Shown: in pieces, positions 17,483 through 27,233 of the stretch | Position numbering within the stretch: position 1 is the stretch's first letter | Layout: the number at the start of each line of letters is the position of its first letter | NCBI RefSeq assembly: GCF_009208105.1 | Contig: NZ_WFKL01000001.1 | Span: 2,914,001-2,978,000 of the forward strand | Direction of reading: 5' to 3' | From: Rouxiella sp. S1S-2 | GTDB taxonomy: Bacteria; Pseudomonadota; Gammaproteobacteria; Enterobacterales; Enterobacteriaceae | DNA length: 64,000 nt | The notes under the pieces: generated by a model | What the model was told of the DNA's origin: nothing | What the model saw: only the letters and a program-made list of their open reading frames with translations | Databases searched by the model: none | Position numbers and translations under genes: made by a program

Positions 17483-18682
17483 TTAATTCATCCAATTAGG
17501 AACCGGCAGCTGGATCCGCACGACGTTCGCGAACCATGCCACGCCGTCCGGGATGATGCTGTCATTGAAGTCATAGGCGGGATGATGCAGCGGTGCCAGC
17601 GGTTTAGCCCTGCCGTCACCCTGACCAAGCCACAGATAAGCACCCGGTTTTTGCTGCAACATAAATGAGAAATCTTCCGAGGTCAGCGCTGGTTTTGGGG
17701 CCACGCCGGATTCAAGACCAGCACGTTTTGCCGCCTGTAGCGCGACGTCAGCCTCGGCTGGAGTATTCACCGTTGCGGGGTAGTAACGATGATATTTCAC
17801 CTCGGCTTCTAGACCGTGTGCGGCGGGAACGTGTTCTGACATTCGACGCAGGCTGGCTTCGATAATGTCCTGCGCACGAAGGTCGAAACTGCGCACCGTA
17901 CCCACTATCCGCGCCTCGGCCGGGATCATGTTGTGCGAGAAACCACCCTGTACCTGCGTCACGGTCAACAGTGCCGGATCGGTAGGGTCAATGCAGCGTG
18001 AAACAATAGTATTAAGCTGAACCACCAGCTCACTGGTAGCCAGCATGGTGTCAGGTGAAAGATGGGGCTGAGCGGCATGCCCACCGCCGCCATAAACGCG
18101 GATATCAAACCTGTCGGCCGCTGCCATTATTGGACCCACACGGGTTTGTGCCACGCCCCGCGCAAGTTCCGGCCAGTTGTGTACGGCAAAAACCGTGTCG
18201 CACGGGAAGCGGGTAAACAGGCCGTCTTCGATCATCGCCTTCGCCCCAGCCTGCCCCTCTTCCGCGGGTTGGAAGATAAAGTTTACCGTGCCGTCAAAGT
18301 CGGCGGTTTTCGACAGCAGCCAAGCCGCGCCGAGCAGCATAGTGGTGTGTCCGTCGTGGCCGCAGGCGTGCATAACGCCGTGGTGCTTACTCACGTATTC
18401 CGGCGCCCCCTGCTCGATAATCGGCAGGGCGTCCATGTCGGCGCGCAGTCCGACACTTTTATTGCTGCTGCCCTTGCGCAGTACGCCTACCACGCCGGTT
18501 TTACCGACGCCCTCGTGCACCTCCAGGCCGAGTTCACGCAAAAACGCAGCCACCACTTTCGCCGTACGATGCTCATTAAACCCCAATTCAGGGTGCGCGT
18601 GCAGGTCGTGGCGCAGCGTAATAAGGCGCGTCAGCACTTCATTAATCAGTAACCTATCGCCATCAACGGCAACATTGCTCAT
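17483..18682 (-). CDS. M20-family amidohydrolase (hippurate hydrolase/aminoacylase-like)
   Basis: This 399-residue metal-dependent hydrolase should cleave an N-acyl or amide bond of an amino-acid derivative. The start is the ATG at 18682, four bases after the upstream stop and behind AAGGGAT; the open frame extends further but into the upstream gene. Motifs are LRHDLHAHPELGFNEHRTA, the metal-ligand block HACGHDGHTTML, the catalytic/metal-ligand glutamates in FQPAEEGQAGA, and the distal histidine in the C-terminal region. It is the last gene of a four-gene run (FAD oxidase, GNAT, GhrA-like reductase, M20). The substrate is unknown; a link with N-acetylated or conjugated intermediates is plausible given the GNAT gene. 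Confidence 0.88.
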   Translation of the reverse strand: MSNVAVDGDRLLINEVLTRLITLRHDLHAHPELGFNEHRTAKVVAAFLRELGLEVHEGVGKTGVVGVLRKGSSNKSVGLRADMDALPIIEQGAPEYVSKHHGVMHACGHDGHTTMLLGAAWLLSKTADFDGTVNFIFQPAEEGQAGAKAMIEDGLFTRFPCDTVFAVHNWPELARGVAQTRVGPIMAAADRFDIRVYGGGGHAAQPHLSPDTMLATSELVVQLNTIVSRCIDPTDPALLTVTQVQGGFSHNMIPAEARIVGTVRSFDLRAQDIIEASLRRMSEHVPAAHGLEAEVKYHRYYPATVNTPAEADVALQAAKRAGLESGVAPKPALTSEDFSFMLQQKPGAYLWLGQGDGRAKPLAPLHHPAYDFNDSIIPDGVAWFANVVRIQLPVPNWMN

Positions 18683-18683
18683 A

Positions 18684-19634
18684 TCAATATCCCTTGGTTT
18701 TATCAATCTCACCCTGCATCGGCAGCCCTTGCTCAAAACGCTGTACGTTATCCAACAGTGCGCCGACTGCCGTTTCAGGCTGTGTCTGGCTGGCAATGTG
18801 TGGCGTAATCCATACGCCGGGATGTGACCACAGTGCGTCACCTGCCGGTAGCGGCTCGGGGTCGGTAACATCCAGCACGGCGGCACGTAATTGACCGCTG
18901 TCGAGAGCCGCGAGCAGATCCTCGGCCACCAGTTGCTGACCGCGTCCGGTTTGAATAAGTGCGGCACCCGCCGGGAGCTGGGCAAACAGCGCAGCATTCA
19001 GCATGCCACGGGTTTGCGGCGTAAGCGGCAACAGGCAAACGAGAATATCACAGCGCGATAAAAACGCTGGCAGTTGCTCCACACCCGCCCACCCCGTCAC
19101 ACCTTGGGGCGTATTGCCGGAGCGGCTCCAACCGTGGCATTCAAAGCCGAAATTTATCAGCGCCTTAAGTGTAGCTTGTCCTAACTCACCCAGCCCCATC
19201 ACGCCAACGCGCCTTTTACTGGCACTCGCCACGGGATGCCTGCGCCACTCGCCGCGCATCTGCTGTTGAAGATAAAGCGGCATATCGCGATGCAGCGCCA
19301 GCGTGGCAAAGGTGACGTATTCGACCATGCCCTGCGTCAGCCCAGGTTCAATCATACGCACCACCGGCAGAGTTGGCGGAAGCTGTTTTAAATCAAACTG
19401 GTCGACACCCGCCCCTACTGAAAACAGCACTTTGAGCTGCGGCAGGCGCTGAGCAATTTTTTCAGGTGGTTCCCAGGCCACCAGATAATCTACCTCGGCG
19501 AAAACAGCCGGATCGCCCTGACTAAAATCGAGATCTGTCCAATGAATAAAACGAATTTGCGGCGCGAGGTCGGCCAGAATTTGTTGCCAATATTTACCGC
19601 GCTGCGGTTCAGATTTATAGAGAAGAGTTTTCAC
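18684..19634 (-). CDS. ghrA: D-2-hydroxyacid dehydrogenase, glyoxylate/hydroxypyruvate reductase A-like
   Basis: This 316-residue NAD(P)H-dependent reductase starts at a GTG (19634) because TAAGGA lies seven bases before it. A longer frame would overlap the upstream gene. The nucleotide-binding motif is VGVMGLGELGQATL. The active-site arginine is in QTGRGQQLVAEDLLAALDSG and the catalytic histidine in WITPHIASQTQPE. Its layout and the ending close to GY match E. coli GhrA (312). It may reduce an oxo-acid made by the adjacent FAD oxidase, which is inference. It lies in a tight operon with the GNAT gene (eight bases upstream). Confidence 0.82.
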   Translation of the reverse strand: MKTLLYKSEPQRGKYWQQILADLAPQIRFIHWTDLDFSQGDPAVFAEVDYLVAWEPPEKIAQRLPQLKVLFSVGAGVDQFDLKQLPPTLPVVRMIEPGLTQGMVEYVTFATLALHRDMPLYLQQQMRGEWRRHPVASASKRRVGVMGLGELGQATLKALINFGFECHGWSRSGNTPQGVTGWAGVEQLPAFLSRCDILVCLLPLTPQTRGMLNAALFAQLPAGAALIQTGRGQQLVAEDLLAALDSGQLRAAVLDVTDPEPLPAGDALWSHPGVWITPHIASQTQPETAVGALLDNVQRFEQGLPMQGEIDKTKGY

Positions 19635-19642
19635 GCTGATCC

Positions 19643-20545
19643 TTAGCCCATCGCCTGAGTTATCAAGGAGAAGTTGCGCCAGCCCGCAGCGCAAACCCAC
19701 GGCTCGCCGTCTTTATACATGGTGGTGGGCTTATCAACACACGGCAACCCAAGACCGGTAAGCCACTCGGATAGCCCCAACGCGGCTTCAACGTCAAGGC
19801 GTACAAATTTGCCTGCGCTCTTACTGAGCTGCTGGGAGACCAGCAATTTTGCATCGTCGAGACTCGCGGCAATAACCGGCCCAATAACATAGCCACGGCC
19901 AAACTTGCGCAGCATGCTGAACCCTGCCGGCTGCCCATTGCGGGTCAGCATCAGGCCTTTTTCAATGCTCGCAGAGCTGGAGGGGTCGAGCAGCGCCTGA
20001 TACAACACCGACCGCTGCATGCCGCTCGACAGTGCATCAAGCTCGGTCAGGGTCGATACGTCCTGGAGGCCAAGCGAATGGAACTGACAGTCTGCGGCCA
20101 ACGCAGGCGCAGGCACGGCATGCAGCTCGGGGCTCTGATGCTGACAAATGCCACCGGTAGTCACAAAGCCCAGTTTCTTATACAGCGGTTTGCCCTCCGG
20201 CGTGGCGTGCAGGCGAACCTTGGTGCCTTCAAGCTTGGTTAACAGCGTAGTAAGCAACTTTTTACCGACTCCACGGCCCTGACACTCAGGGCTGACAATA
20301 ACCAACCCCAGCGTCGAGTAATCGCTTCCCCACTTCCAGTAAAGCGCGCTGCCAACGACCCGCCCGGAGGACTCCGCCACCCAGCCTTTGCCACACTCAA
20401 AAGCCAGCGTCCAATCCGGCAGGCGGTGGGACCAGCCGACGGCCTGAGAGAGCCCGTGGCAGGCAGGCAAGTCTTCTGCGGTCATTTCACGCAGCACGAT
20501 ATCAGTCATAGTTTGAGGCTCCGCATGGGCTGTTTGTTTAGTCAT
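19643..20545 (-). CDS. GNAT-family N-acetyltransferase with C-terminal second domain
   Basis: This 300-residue protein has a GNAT domain at residues ~14-140, with the acetyl-CoA loop CQGRGVGKKLL and the conserved YKKLGF motif. A second region at ~150-295 resembles the C-terminal GNAT-like domain common in this subgroup. The ATG directly abuts the stop of the upstream oxidase gene, which supports coupling. The acetyl acceptor is unknown; small-molecule amine acetylation would fit the operon. Confidence 0.82.
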   Translation of the reverse strand: MTKQTAHAEPQTMTDIVLREMTAEDLPACHGLSQAVGWSHRLPDWTLAFECGKGWVAESSGRVVGSALYWKWGSDYSTLGLVIVSPECQGRGVGKKLLTTLLTKLEGTKVRLHATPEGKPLYKKLGFVTTGGICQHQSPELHAVPAPALAADCQFHSLGLQDVSTLTELDALSSGMQRSVLYQALLDPSSSASIEKGLMLTRNGQPAGFSMLRKFGRGYVIGPVIAASLDDAKLLVSQQLSKSAGKFVRLDVEAALGLSEWLTGLGLPCVDKPTTMYKDGEPWVCAAGWRNFSLITQAMG

Positions 20546-21877
20546 TTACATCATTCCCGGCTTTTTAATGGCGCTGCCGTCGCTAAAACGGTCATAGCGG
20601 AAAGGCGTAGGATCAACCACCGGCACGCTGCCGGTAACCAGGTCAGACATCAAACTGCCCGCCCCCGGTCCAATACCAAAACCGTGCGCACTGTAGCCCG
20701 CTGAAATAAACAGGCCTGGCAGTTTATCGACCGACGAGATAACCGGCACCGCGTCGGGCGTGCTGTCAATCATGCCGCCCCACGACTGCACCACTTTCAC
20801 CGCGCTTAACGCGGGATACTCACGTTTCATGGCCGCAATGCCCTCCTGCACCATGGCGTAGTCTGGTTCAGGGTCGAGGATGCGCACTTTTTCAAACGGT
20901 GATCGGGCATCAAATTGCCATTTACCCAGCGCCTCGGGTCCGCTAAAAAATGCGCTTGGACTTAAATGTACCTTAAGATTTTTGCGACGTGCCTGAAAGG
21001 TTGAATAGAATTTTTTTGCGTAGCGCAAACCCTGCGGCCCGACCGCCACTCGGCCACGGCCAGACACAGAGAGCGTGTAGCTGCCGTCGAGCTGCGGGCG
21101 ACAGGCAAAGCCTTCGGTGTAGAGTGGCATCTTTATCACCTGTTCGATTGGCGCGGTGCGCATCGCGGTGCCGATTACATTGCCCAGCGGCAGGTCGATG
21201 CCGTGCCGACGACAGAACATTGAGCTCCACGCCCCCCCGGCGCAGACGACCGAACTGGCGCGGATCAGTCCGCGCTCGGTCCACACGCCGCTGACCCGAC
21301 CGGCGCTGACGTCTAGCCCGCGCACTGCACAGTGCTGAAACACCAGAGCACCGCACTTTTGGGCGGCAATGGCCAATCCTGGGGCGGCCAGCGAAGGCTC
21401 CGCGTGGCCGTCGGTTGGCGAGTACACGCCGCCGAGCCATGCGGAAACACTCCCTGCGGTCAGTGACTTGGCGCGCGCTGCGGTGAGAATTTCGCTGTGC
21501 ATGCCATAGTTTTTAGCCATCTGCCCCCATTTTTCCCAGGCGTCGATCTCTTCCTGCTTTTTGGTCGCATAAATTAGACCCGTGTTACGAAAGCCCAGCT
21601 CCTCGCCGGTTTCTTCTTTGAGCTGTTTCCAGCGCTGCAATGCGTGGATAGACAGCGGCAGTTCGCGCTCATCACGGTTTTGCTGACGGCACCAGCCCCA
21701 GTTACGGCTCGACTGTTCGGCGCCAATTAACCCTTTCTCAAGCAATACGACCGAGACGCCTTTGCGTGCCAGTTCGTATGCGGTTGCGGCACCGGCTATT
21801 CCACCGCCAATCACCACCACGTCGACCGCCTCAGGAAAGAGATGACTGTCTTGTACAAACCTAATCGGTGCTGGCAT
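20546..21877 (-). CDS. FAD-dependent amine/amino-acid oxidoreductase, DadA-like
   Basis: This 443-residue flavoprotein should oxidise an amine or D-amino acid. The ATG at 21877 is preferred over an upstream GTG because AAGGAT lies 10-15 bases before it. The dinucleotide fold is VVVIGGGIAGAATAYELA near the N-terminus. The DAO family features continue with SSRNWGWCRQQNRDERELP, VCAGGAWSS in mid-protein and GYSAHGFGIGPGAG near the C-terminus, which contacts the flavin. It heads a four-gene run after a 102-base gap from the ABC ATPase gene. A hairpin lies in that gap. Confidence 0.87.
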   Translation of the reverse strand: MPAPIRFVQDSHLFPEAVDVVVIGGGIAGAATAYELARKGVSVVLLEKGLIGAEQSSRNWGWCRQQNRDERELPLSIHALQRWKQLKEETGEELGFRNTGLIYATKKQEEIDAWEKWGQMAKNYGMHSEILTAARAKSLTAGSVSAWLGGVYSPTDGHAEPSLAAPGLAIAAQKCGALVFQHCAVRGLDVSAGRVSGVWTERGLIRASSVVCAGGAWSSMFCRRHGIDLPLGNVIGTAMRTAPIEQVIKMPLYTEGFACRPQLDGSYTLSVSGRGRVAVGPQGLRYAKKFYSTFQARRKNLKVHLSPSAFFSGPEALGKWQFDARSPFEKVRILDPEPDYAMVQEGIAAMKREYPALSAVKVVQSWGGMIDSTPDAVPVISSVDKLPGLFISAGYSAHGFGIGPGAGSLMSDLVTGSVPVVDPTPFRYDRFSDGSAIKKPGMM

Positions 21878-21912
21878 CGACAACTTATCCTTTTTAACCA
21901 CGATTAATGGGC

Positions 21913-21934
21913 ACGGGCTACTCGTGATGCCCGT
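21913..21934. repeat. Short hairpin between ABC ATPase and FAD oxidase genes
   Basis: ACGGGC / GCCCGT arms enclose a ten-base loop. The T run lies on the plus-strand side, so it is not a good terminator for the minus-strand operon; it may mark an mRNA processing or attenuation point. Confidence 0.35.
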
Positions 21935-21979
21935 TTTATCCCGTTGTTATTCTTTATGAAAATTCTTAAAAACCAAAGA

Positions 21980-23698
21980 TCAGTCAACCTTTGGCAGGTC
22001 GGCCACATCAGCATCCTGCTCTTCCAGCCAGCCCTGTCGAAGCTCCGGCACGGCGCGTTTAAGCCTTTCGTAGTAAAGATGACTCGACGGTTTTTCATAG
22101 TCTGCTCGGCTAACCTGAGTCACCATTTTTCCGTCGTTAACGACAATAATATCGTCACAAACCGAACGTACCGCATGCAGGTCGTGGCTGATAAACAGGA
22201 AAGAGACGTTGAGCTCGCGGCGCAGTTCGGAAATTAAATCCAGTACCGCCGCGGCGACCACAGAGTCCAGCGCCGAGGTCACTTCATCACACAGAATCAA
22301 GTCCGGCTCGGCGGCCAGTGCACGAGCAAGATTAACGCGCTGCTTCTGCCCACCTGACAACCCAGCAGGTTTACGGTGTAAAATGCTGTGCGGCAATCGC
22401 ACCAAATCGAGTAACTGTTTCAGTCGTGCATTGAGTGCTTTGCCGCGCAGGCCGTGGAAAAATACCAGTGGGCGTTGCAAAATGGTGGCGATGGTCTGGC
22501 TTGGGTTCAGCGCGGTGTCGGCCATTTGAAATACAAACTGCACCCGGCGCAGCTCGTCCGCGCTGCGTGCCGACATGTCACCCGCCAAGTAGCTTTCATT
22601 AAACAAAATGTAGCCGTCGCTAGGTGCAATCATGCCGGCAATCGCCCGCGCAAGGGTCGTTTTCCCCGAACCAGACTCACCAATAATTCCGATCGCCTGT
22701 CCTGGATAAAGCTTGAAATTAATGTCCTTCAGGATGCTGATTTTCGGCTTGCCGTCGGCGTTTAGCGGACCGTATCCAGCGGCCAAGTCGCGCACCTCAA
22801 GCAGGCACTTCAGTGGTGCCTCTTCCGGTTGCCACGGACTGTTGCGCGGTTTGTGCTGCGCGGCGTCCAGCAGACTGCGGGTGTAGGCTGACTGCGGGCG
22901 ATGCAGTAAATCTTCCGTAGTGCCGTATTCGGCTATTTGCCCCTTCAGCAGCACCAAAATTTTGTCGGCCATCTGTGCCACCACCGCCAGGTCATGGCTG
23001 ACATAAATTGCGGTAGTGCCGCGCTGCTTCACCACTCGGCGAAAGGTTTTCAGCACGTCGAGCTGGGTGGTCACATCAAGCGCGGTAGTCGGCTCGTCGA
23101 GAATCACCACCTCGGGGTCACTAATCAGCGCCATTGCCGCCATTACGCGCTGCAATTGGCCGCCCGACACCTGATGCGGATAGCGTTTGCCGATGCTTTC
23201 TGGCGCGGGTAGCGCCAGTTCGCGAAACAGTGCCACCGCCTTTTTTTCGGCATCGGTGCGCTTCATGGTGCCGTGAATCAACACCGGTTCGACCACCTGA
23301 TCCATCAATGTCATTGCCGGATTAAACGACGCGGCGGCACTTTGCGCGATGTAAGAAACGGTGGAGCCGCGAAACTGACTGAGCTGACGCGCAGAAAGAC
23401 GGTTAACGTCGGTGCCCGCCAGCTGAATGCTGCCACCGCTGATGCGACAGCCGTGGCGCGCATAGCCCATCAACGCCAGCGCAATGGTGGTTTTGCCGGA
23501 GCCGGATTCGCCAATCAGCGCCAGCACCTCGCCTTTTTTCACCTCGAAATTGATCCCTGAAACCAGCGTAATCAGCTCATCGGCATCGTTTTTGGCTTGT
23601 ACTTCCAGGTTGCTCACGCTGACAACGGTCGGCGCACTGAACGGCGTTTTTTGAGTCATGGCGTGGACGTCCGCTAAGGTAAGGGATGCTCTCTTCAT
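21980..23698 (-). CDS. Peptide-type ABC transporter, fused double ATPase (GsiA/DppDF-like)
   Basis: This 572-residue protein carries two complete ATPase domains in one chain. Domain 1 has GESGSGKTT, VSGGQLQRV and VVILDEP with a YVSHD switch. Domain 2 has GESGSGKTT, LSGGQKQRV and LILCDEV with an FISHD switch. It would replace the usual DppD/DppF pair. The ATG overlaps the permease stop (ATGA) and has AGGAGG just upstream, so the start is firm. It is the last transport gene of the second importer. The paralogue at 56323-57948 has the same fused layout. Confidence 0.9.
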   Translation of the reverse strand: MKRASLTLADVHAMTQKTPFSAPTVVSVSNLEVQAKNDADELITLVSGINFEVKKGEVLALIGESGSGKTTIALALMGYARHGCRISGGSIQLAGTDVNRLSARQLSQFRGSTVSYIAQSAAASFNPAMTLMDQVVEPVLIHGTMKRTDAEKKAVALFRELALPAPESIGKRYPHQVSGGQLQRVMAAMALISDPEVVILDEPTTALDVTTQLDVLKTFRRVVKQRGTTAIYVSHDLAVVAQMADKILVLLKGQIAEYGTTEDLLHRPQSAYTRSLLDAAQHKPRNSPWQPEEAPLKCLLEVRDLAAGYGPLNADGKPKISILKDINFKLYPGQAIGIIGESGSGKTTLARAIAGMIAPSDGYILFNESYLAGDMSARSADELRRVQFVFQMADTALNPSQTIATILQRPLVFFHGLRGKALNARLKQLLDLVRLPHSILHRKPAGLSGGQKQRVNLARALAAEPDLILCDEVTSALDSVVAAAVLDLISELRRELNVSFLFISHDLHAVRSVCDDIIVVNDGKMVTQVSRADYEKPSSHLYYERLKRAVPELRQGWLEEQDADVADLPKVD

Positions 23699-24567
23699 GC
23701 CACCTCCTCTTCCAGTTCAAGTCTGATAGCCCGGCGCGACTGGAGGCTGTCGATAAATAAGTTCACGCCAATCGTCAGGCTGGCAATCGCCACCGCAGGC
23801 ACCAACACTGCGGGCGAACCGTCGAACAACGCCTGCAAATTCTCATGCACCAGCGTGCCCCAGTCGGCATAAGGAGGCTGAACGCCAAGCCCCAAAAAAC
23901 TCAGGCCGCTGAGCAGCAGCACGATGTAAACAAAACGTAGGCCAAAGTCGGTAAGCATCGGATGCAGCATATTGGGCAGCACGTCGGTCAAAGCAATATA
24001 GAGTTTGCTTTCACCGCGCAGGTTTGCCGCCTGCACATAGTCCATGGAGCGCAGGTTGGAGGCCATCGCGTAGGCAATGCGGTATGCGCCCGGCCAGTAG
24101 GTAATCACCGCCGTGAGAATAAGCATGGGCAGCGACGAGCCAAACACCGCCACCATCAGCAGTGCCATAATTTTACCGGGCATGATCAGCAATGCATCGT
24201 TGATACGGCCCAGCAGCTCTTCAAGCCAGCGGCCCGACATGGCGGCCAGCAGTGCTAACAGCGTGCCGCAAACGCTGGCGAGGATAGCGGCGGAGAGCGC
24301 CAGCCCAATTGAGTAGCGTGCGCCGTAAAGCACGCGGGTCAGCATGTCGCGTCCGAGGTAGTCAGTTCCCAGCAAAAACGCACGGCTAAAGCCTTCATTG
24401 ATGCCGCCGCCGGCAATATCTTCAACGCTATAAGGCGCAAGCCAGCCGCCAAACAGCGCTATGCCTAGCCAAAACAGAGTCATGATCAGGCCTGCGCGGC
24501 CAGTATTGGATAATGAGCGCCAGAAGTTCAGCGCGGTTTTTAACACCCGAACAGTTTTACGCATCAC
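23695..24567 (-). CDS. Peptide-type ABC transporter permease, DppC-like
   Basis: This 290-residue permease has a first membrane helix near residues 25-45, the LGTDYLGRDMLTRVLYGAR motif, then the membrane domain with coupling loop DYVQAANLRGES and the C-terminal signature LSFLGLGVQPPYADWG. A GTG or the next ATG may be the start; both lie behind GGGAG. It pairs with the DppB-like protein encoded 22 bases upstream. Confidence 0.9.
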   Translation of the reverse strand: MMRKTVRVLKTALNFWRSLSNTGRAGLIMTLFWLGIALFGGWLAPYSVEDIAGGGINEGFSRAFLLGTDYLGRDMLTRVLYGARYSIGLALSAAILASVCGTLLALLAAMSGRWLEELLGRINDALLIMPGKIMALLMVAVFGSSLPMLILTAVITYWPGAYRIAYAMASNLRSMDYVQAANLRGESKLYIALTDVLPNMLHPMLTDFGLRFVYIVLLLSGLSFLGLGVQPPYADWGTLVHENLQALFDGSPAVLVPAVAIASLTIGVNLFIDSLQSRRAIRLELEEEVA

Positions 24568-24588
24568 TGAGTCTCCCGTGAAAAAGGC

Positions 24589-25542
24589 TTATTGTTTTAG
24601 CTTTGGATTAAAAGCAAGGGTGGCAATGTCGGCCAGCAGCAGCAGCACCAGATAGCAGCTGCTGAACAGCATCACGCACAGTTGCACAATGGGCAGGTCG
24701 CGATTACTTACCGCATCAACCATTTGGCTGGCGAGTCCGGGATAGCTGAAAATAGTTTCGATAATAATCACCCCACCAAACAGGTAAGAGAGGCTCAGGG
24801 AGATGGCGTTGGCGATAGGCCCCACGGCGTTAGGCAGCGCGTGTCGCAGCACCGCCCGCAGCGGTCGTACCCCTTTCAGTAGGGTCATTTCTAGATAGGA
24901 ACTGTCGAGCTGGTTAATGATGGCTGAACGGGTCATGCGCGCCATTTGCGCCACCAGCACGCAGCAAAGCGTAAATACCGGCAGCGCATAGGCGCGCAGG
25001 TAGCCAAGAAAATCCTGGTCGGTCGAACCCAGTGACATCGCCGGAAACCAGTGCAGGCGAACGGCGAACACCATAACGGCGACGGTCGCAACCAGAAACT
25101 CCGGTACCGCCACCACCGACATGGTGCCCACCACTAACATACGGTCAATCAGCGAACCCCGTTTCATTGCCGCCGTAATGCCAATAATCACCGCCAGCGG
25201 CACGGAAACCAGCGTGGTGATACCTGCCAGCTCGAAAGTGGCGGGAATACGCTGGGCGACCAGCTTGGTCACCGGCATGTTATTGGCGAAGGAGGTGCCG
25301 AAATCACCGTGCAGCATGCCGCCGATCCACTCCACGTAGCGCTGCCAAATGGGCAGATTCAGGCCCAGCTGGTCACGTAATGCGGCCACCGTTTCTGGCG
25401 TGGCGGCTTGGCCTAGCAGTTGTTGAGCTGCATCGCCCGGCAGCATGCTGGTGATGATGAACACCAGCGCCGAGACGATAAACAGCGTCAACAGGCCTGA
25501 ACCAATACGACGAAGAATAAGCAACAGGATAAGCTGATTCAT
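24589..25542 (-). CDS. Peptide-type ABC transporter permease, DppB-like
   Basis: This 317-residue permease starts at the ATG at 25542 behind GGAGG. The longer in-frame reading would extend into the binding-protein gene. Family motifs are MLPGDAAQQLLGQAATPETV, GMLHGDFGTSFAN, the coupling loop around YLEMTLLKGVRPLRAV and GVIIIETIFSYPGLASQMV near the C-terminus. Its sequence is clearly close to the DppB-like protein of the 52-58 kb system, so the two importers are paralogous. Confidence 0.9.
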   Translation of the reverse strand: MNQLILLLILRRIGSGLLTLFIVSALVFIITSMLPGDAAQQLLGQAATPETVAALRDQLGLNLPIWQRYVEWIGGMLHGDFGTSFANNMPVTKLVAQRIPATFELAGITTLVSVPLAVIIGITAAMKRGSLIDRMLVVGTMSVVAVPEFLVATVAVMVFAVRLHWFPAMSLGSTDQDFLGYLRAYALPVFTLCCVLVAQMARMTRSAIINQLDSSYLEMTLLKGVRPLRAVLRHALPNAVGPIANAISLSLSYLFGGVIIIETIFSYPGLASQMVDAVSNRDLPIVQLCVMLFSSCYLVLLLLADIATLAFNPKLKQ

Positions 25543-25555
25543 TGATACCTCCGGA

Positions 25556-27163
25556 TTACGACGCCAACCACACAAACTCGCTGAAGCGATAGCCCATCAT
25601 CATGCCGGACGGATAGGACTCGACGCCTTTAACCTTATTGCTGTAACCGTCCAATGCGCTGATAAACAGCGGAATAAGGGTGCCGCAGTGGTTGTAAACC
25701 AGTTCCTGCATGTCGCCATACATCTGCTTGCGCTTGGCCTGGTCGCGCTCGCCTCGCGCTGCCGTCACTAACTGATCGAACTGCTCATTTTTCCAGCCGG
25801 ACTCGTTCCACGGCGCGTCGGACTTGTAGAACTGACTAAACAGCATGTCGAGTGTCGGGCGTGGGTTAACGGAGCCATAAGAGATCGGGTGCTTCATCCA
25901 ATGCTGCGACCAGTAACCGTCATAAGGAACGCGACGAACTTTTAGATTCATGCCAACTTGAGAGCCGAGCTGCTGCAGGAACTGCGCGCCTTCAACCGCA
26001 CCTTCAATGTTGTCGGTGGTCACAATCTCCAGACTCGGCTTCACCAGCCCAGATTTCTTGAGATAGAACTTGGCTTTGTCGAGGTCGTTAGGACGCTGCG
26101 GCAAGTCTTTATTGAAAAATGGATGCCAAGGTGGAACCGGGTGGTCATTGGCGACAGTACCGAACCCCTGTACCGCCGTTTTCAACAGGGTTTCTCGTGG
26201 CTGCAGGTACTTCATCGCCAGCACAAAGTCGGGATTACCGGTGATTGCCGTGTCCTGACGCAGGATCAGGTCGCTGTACATGCCTGACTTACTCTCCAGC
26301 ACCGAACATAACGTTGAGCCATTGATGCGTTTCACGTCGCGCGAGCTGATGGTTGATACAAAGTGCAGTTCGCCTGAGAGCAGCGCATTGACACGCGCTG
26401 CCTGGTCGGTCACGCCCAGCAGTTCCACTTCATCGAGGTGAGGCAGGCCAGGCTTCCAGAAGTTTTTGTTACGTTCGCCCAGCGTACGGGTGCCTGGTGA
26501 GAACTCTTTGCAGGTGTAAGGGCCTGTACCCACGGCTTTGCTAAAGTCTTTGGTACCGTCCTGTAGAATAAGAAACGCCGGTGTGCCAAGGATTGACGGC
26601 AGGTCAAAGTTGGGCTGTTCGAGCGTAATTTCAACCTCCATTAGGCCGACGGCTTTAATGCTGGCAAACTGCTTGGCCAGTGCGATGGCGGTGGAGGCAA
26701 TGGCCGGGTCTTTGTGGCGCGACAGTGAAAATACCACGTCCTGAGCGGTAAGCGATTTACCGTCGTGGAAGGTAACGCCCTGACGCAGCTTAACACTCCA
26801 CGTGACACCGTCACTGCTGCTGATTGACTCCGCCAGCCCCATTTGTGGGATAAGTTTGGTGTCGAGTTCGGTCAGGCCGCTGTAAAACATGTATTGGCGC
26901 ATATAGTCGCCGCTGTTGTTACCCTTGGCCGGATCCAGCGTGTCGGCAGCAGAAGAGTTGGCAGCAGCGGCGCGCAGCTTGCCCCCTTTTACCGGTGCAG
27001 CCTCAGCGGCCCATGCGCTATTAGGCAAACTAATAATGCCGGTACTTAACGCCGCGCCAGCAGACAACGCCTTCATCATGCCGCGACGTGAAATATTGAT
27101 ATCTGACAAGCTTGAAGCTGACTTCGGTGTAGCTGGACCTGATTCTTTACGAAATTTACTCAT
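25556..27163 (-). CDS. Tat-exported solute-binding protein, SBP_bac_5 family
   Basis: The ATG at 27163, behind GGGGAGATTTCA, gives 535 residues; a longer frame to 27298 lacks support. The N-terminus has a twin-arginine signal (SRRGMMKALSAGAALSTG) ending in NSAWAAEA, so the protein is exported folded. The mature part shows DTLDPAKGNNSGDYM, LTAQDVVFSLSRH, VGTGPYTC and C-terminal features of the peptide-binding family. Position at the head of B-C-ATPase genes and after an FAD oxidase gene suggests capture of an amino compound that the neighbouring enzymes degrade. Confidence 0.9.
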   Translation of the reverse strand: MSKFRKESGPATPKSASSLSDINISRRGMMKALSAGAALSTGIISLPNSAWAAEAAPVKGGKLRAAAANSSAADTLDPAKGNNSGDYMRQYMFYSGLTELDTKLIPQMGLAESISSSDGVTWSVKLRQGVTFHDGKSLTAQDVVFSLSRHKDPAIASTAIALAKQFASIKAVGLMEVEITLEQPNFDLPSILGTPAFLILQDGTKDFSKAVGTGPYTCKEFSPGTRTLGERNKNFWKPGLPHLDEVELLGVTDQAARVNALLSGELHFVSTISSRDVKRINGSTLCSVLESKSGMYSDLILRQDTAITGNPDFVLAMKYLQPRETLLKTAVQGFGTVANDHPVPPWHPFFNKDLPQRPNDLDKAKFYLKKSGLVKPSLEIVTTDNIEGAVEGAQFLQQLGSQVGMNLKVRRVPYDGYWSQHWMKHPISYGSVNPRPTLDMLFSQFYKSDAPWNESGWKNEQFDQLVTAARGERDQAKRKQMYGDMQELVYNHCGTLIPLFISALDGYSNKVKGVESYPSGMMMGYRFSEFVWLAS

Positions 27164-27233
27164 TGAAATCTCCCCGAATGCGGTATTTACCGAAAAAAGC
27201 CGTTGATAGTAGTGGATATTTTTTGCCACCGAC

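Noticed and set aside
18062..18827. Long plus-strand frames of about 200 codons opposite the M20 and GhrA-like genes
   Set aside because: They are antisense to well-supported enzymes, have no domain pattern and follow the GC-rich third-position bias of the real genes.
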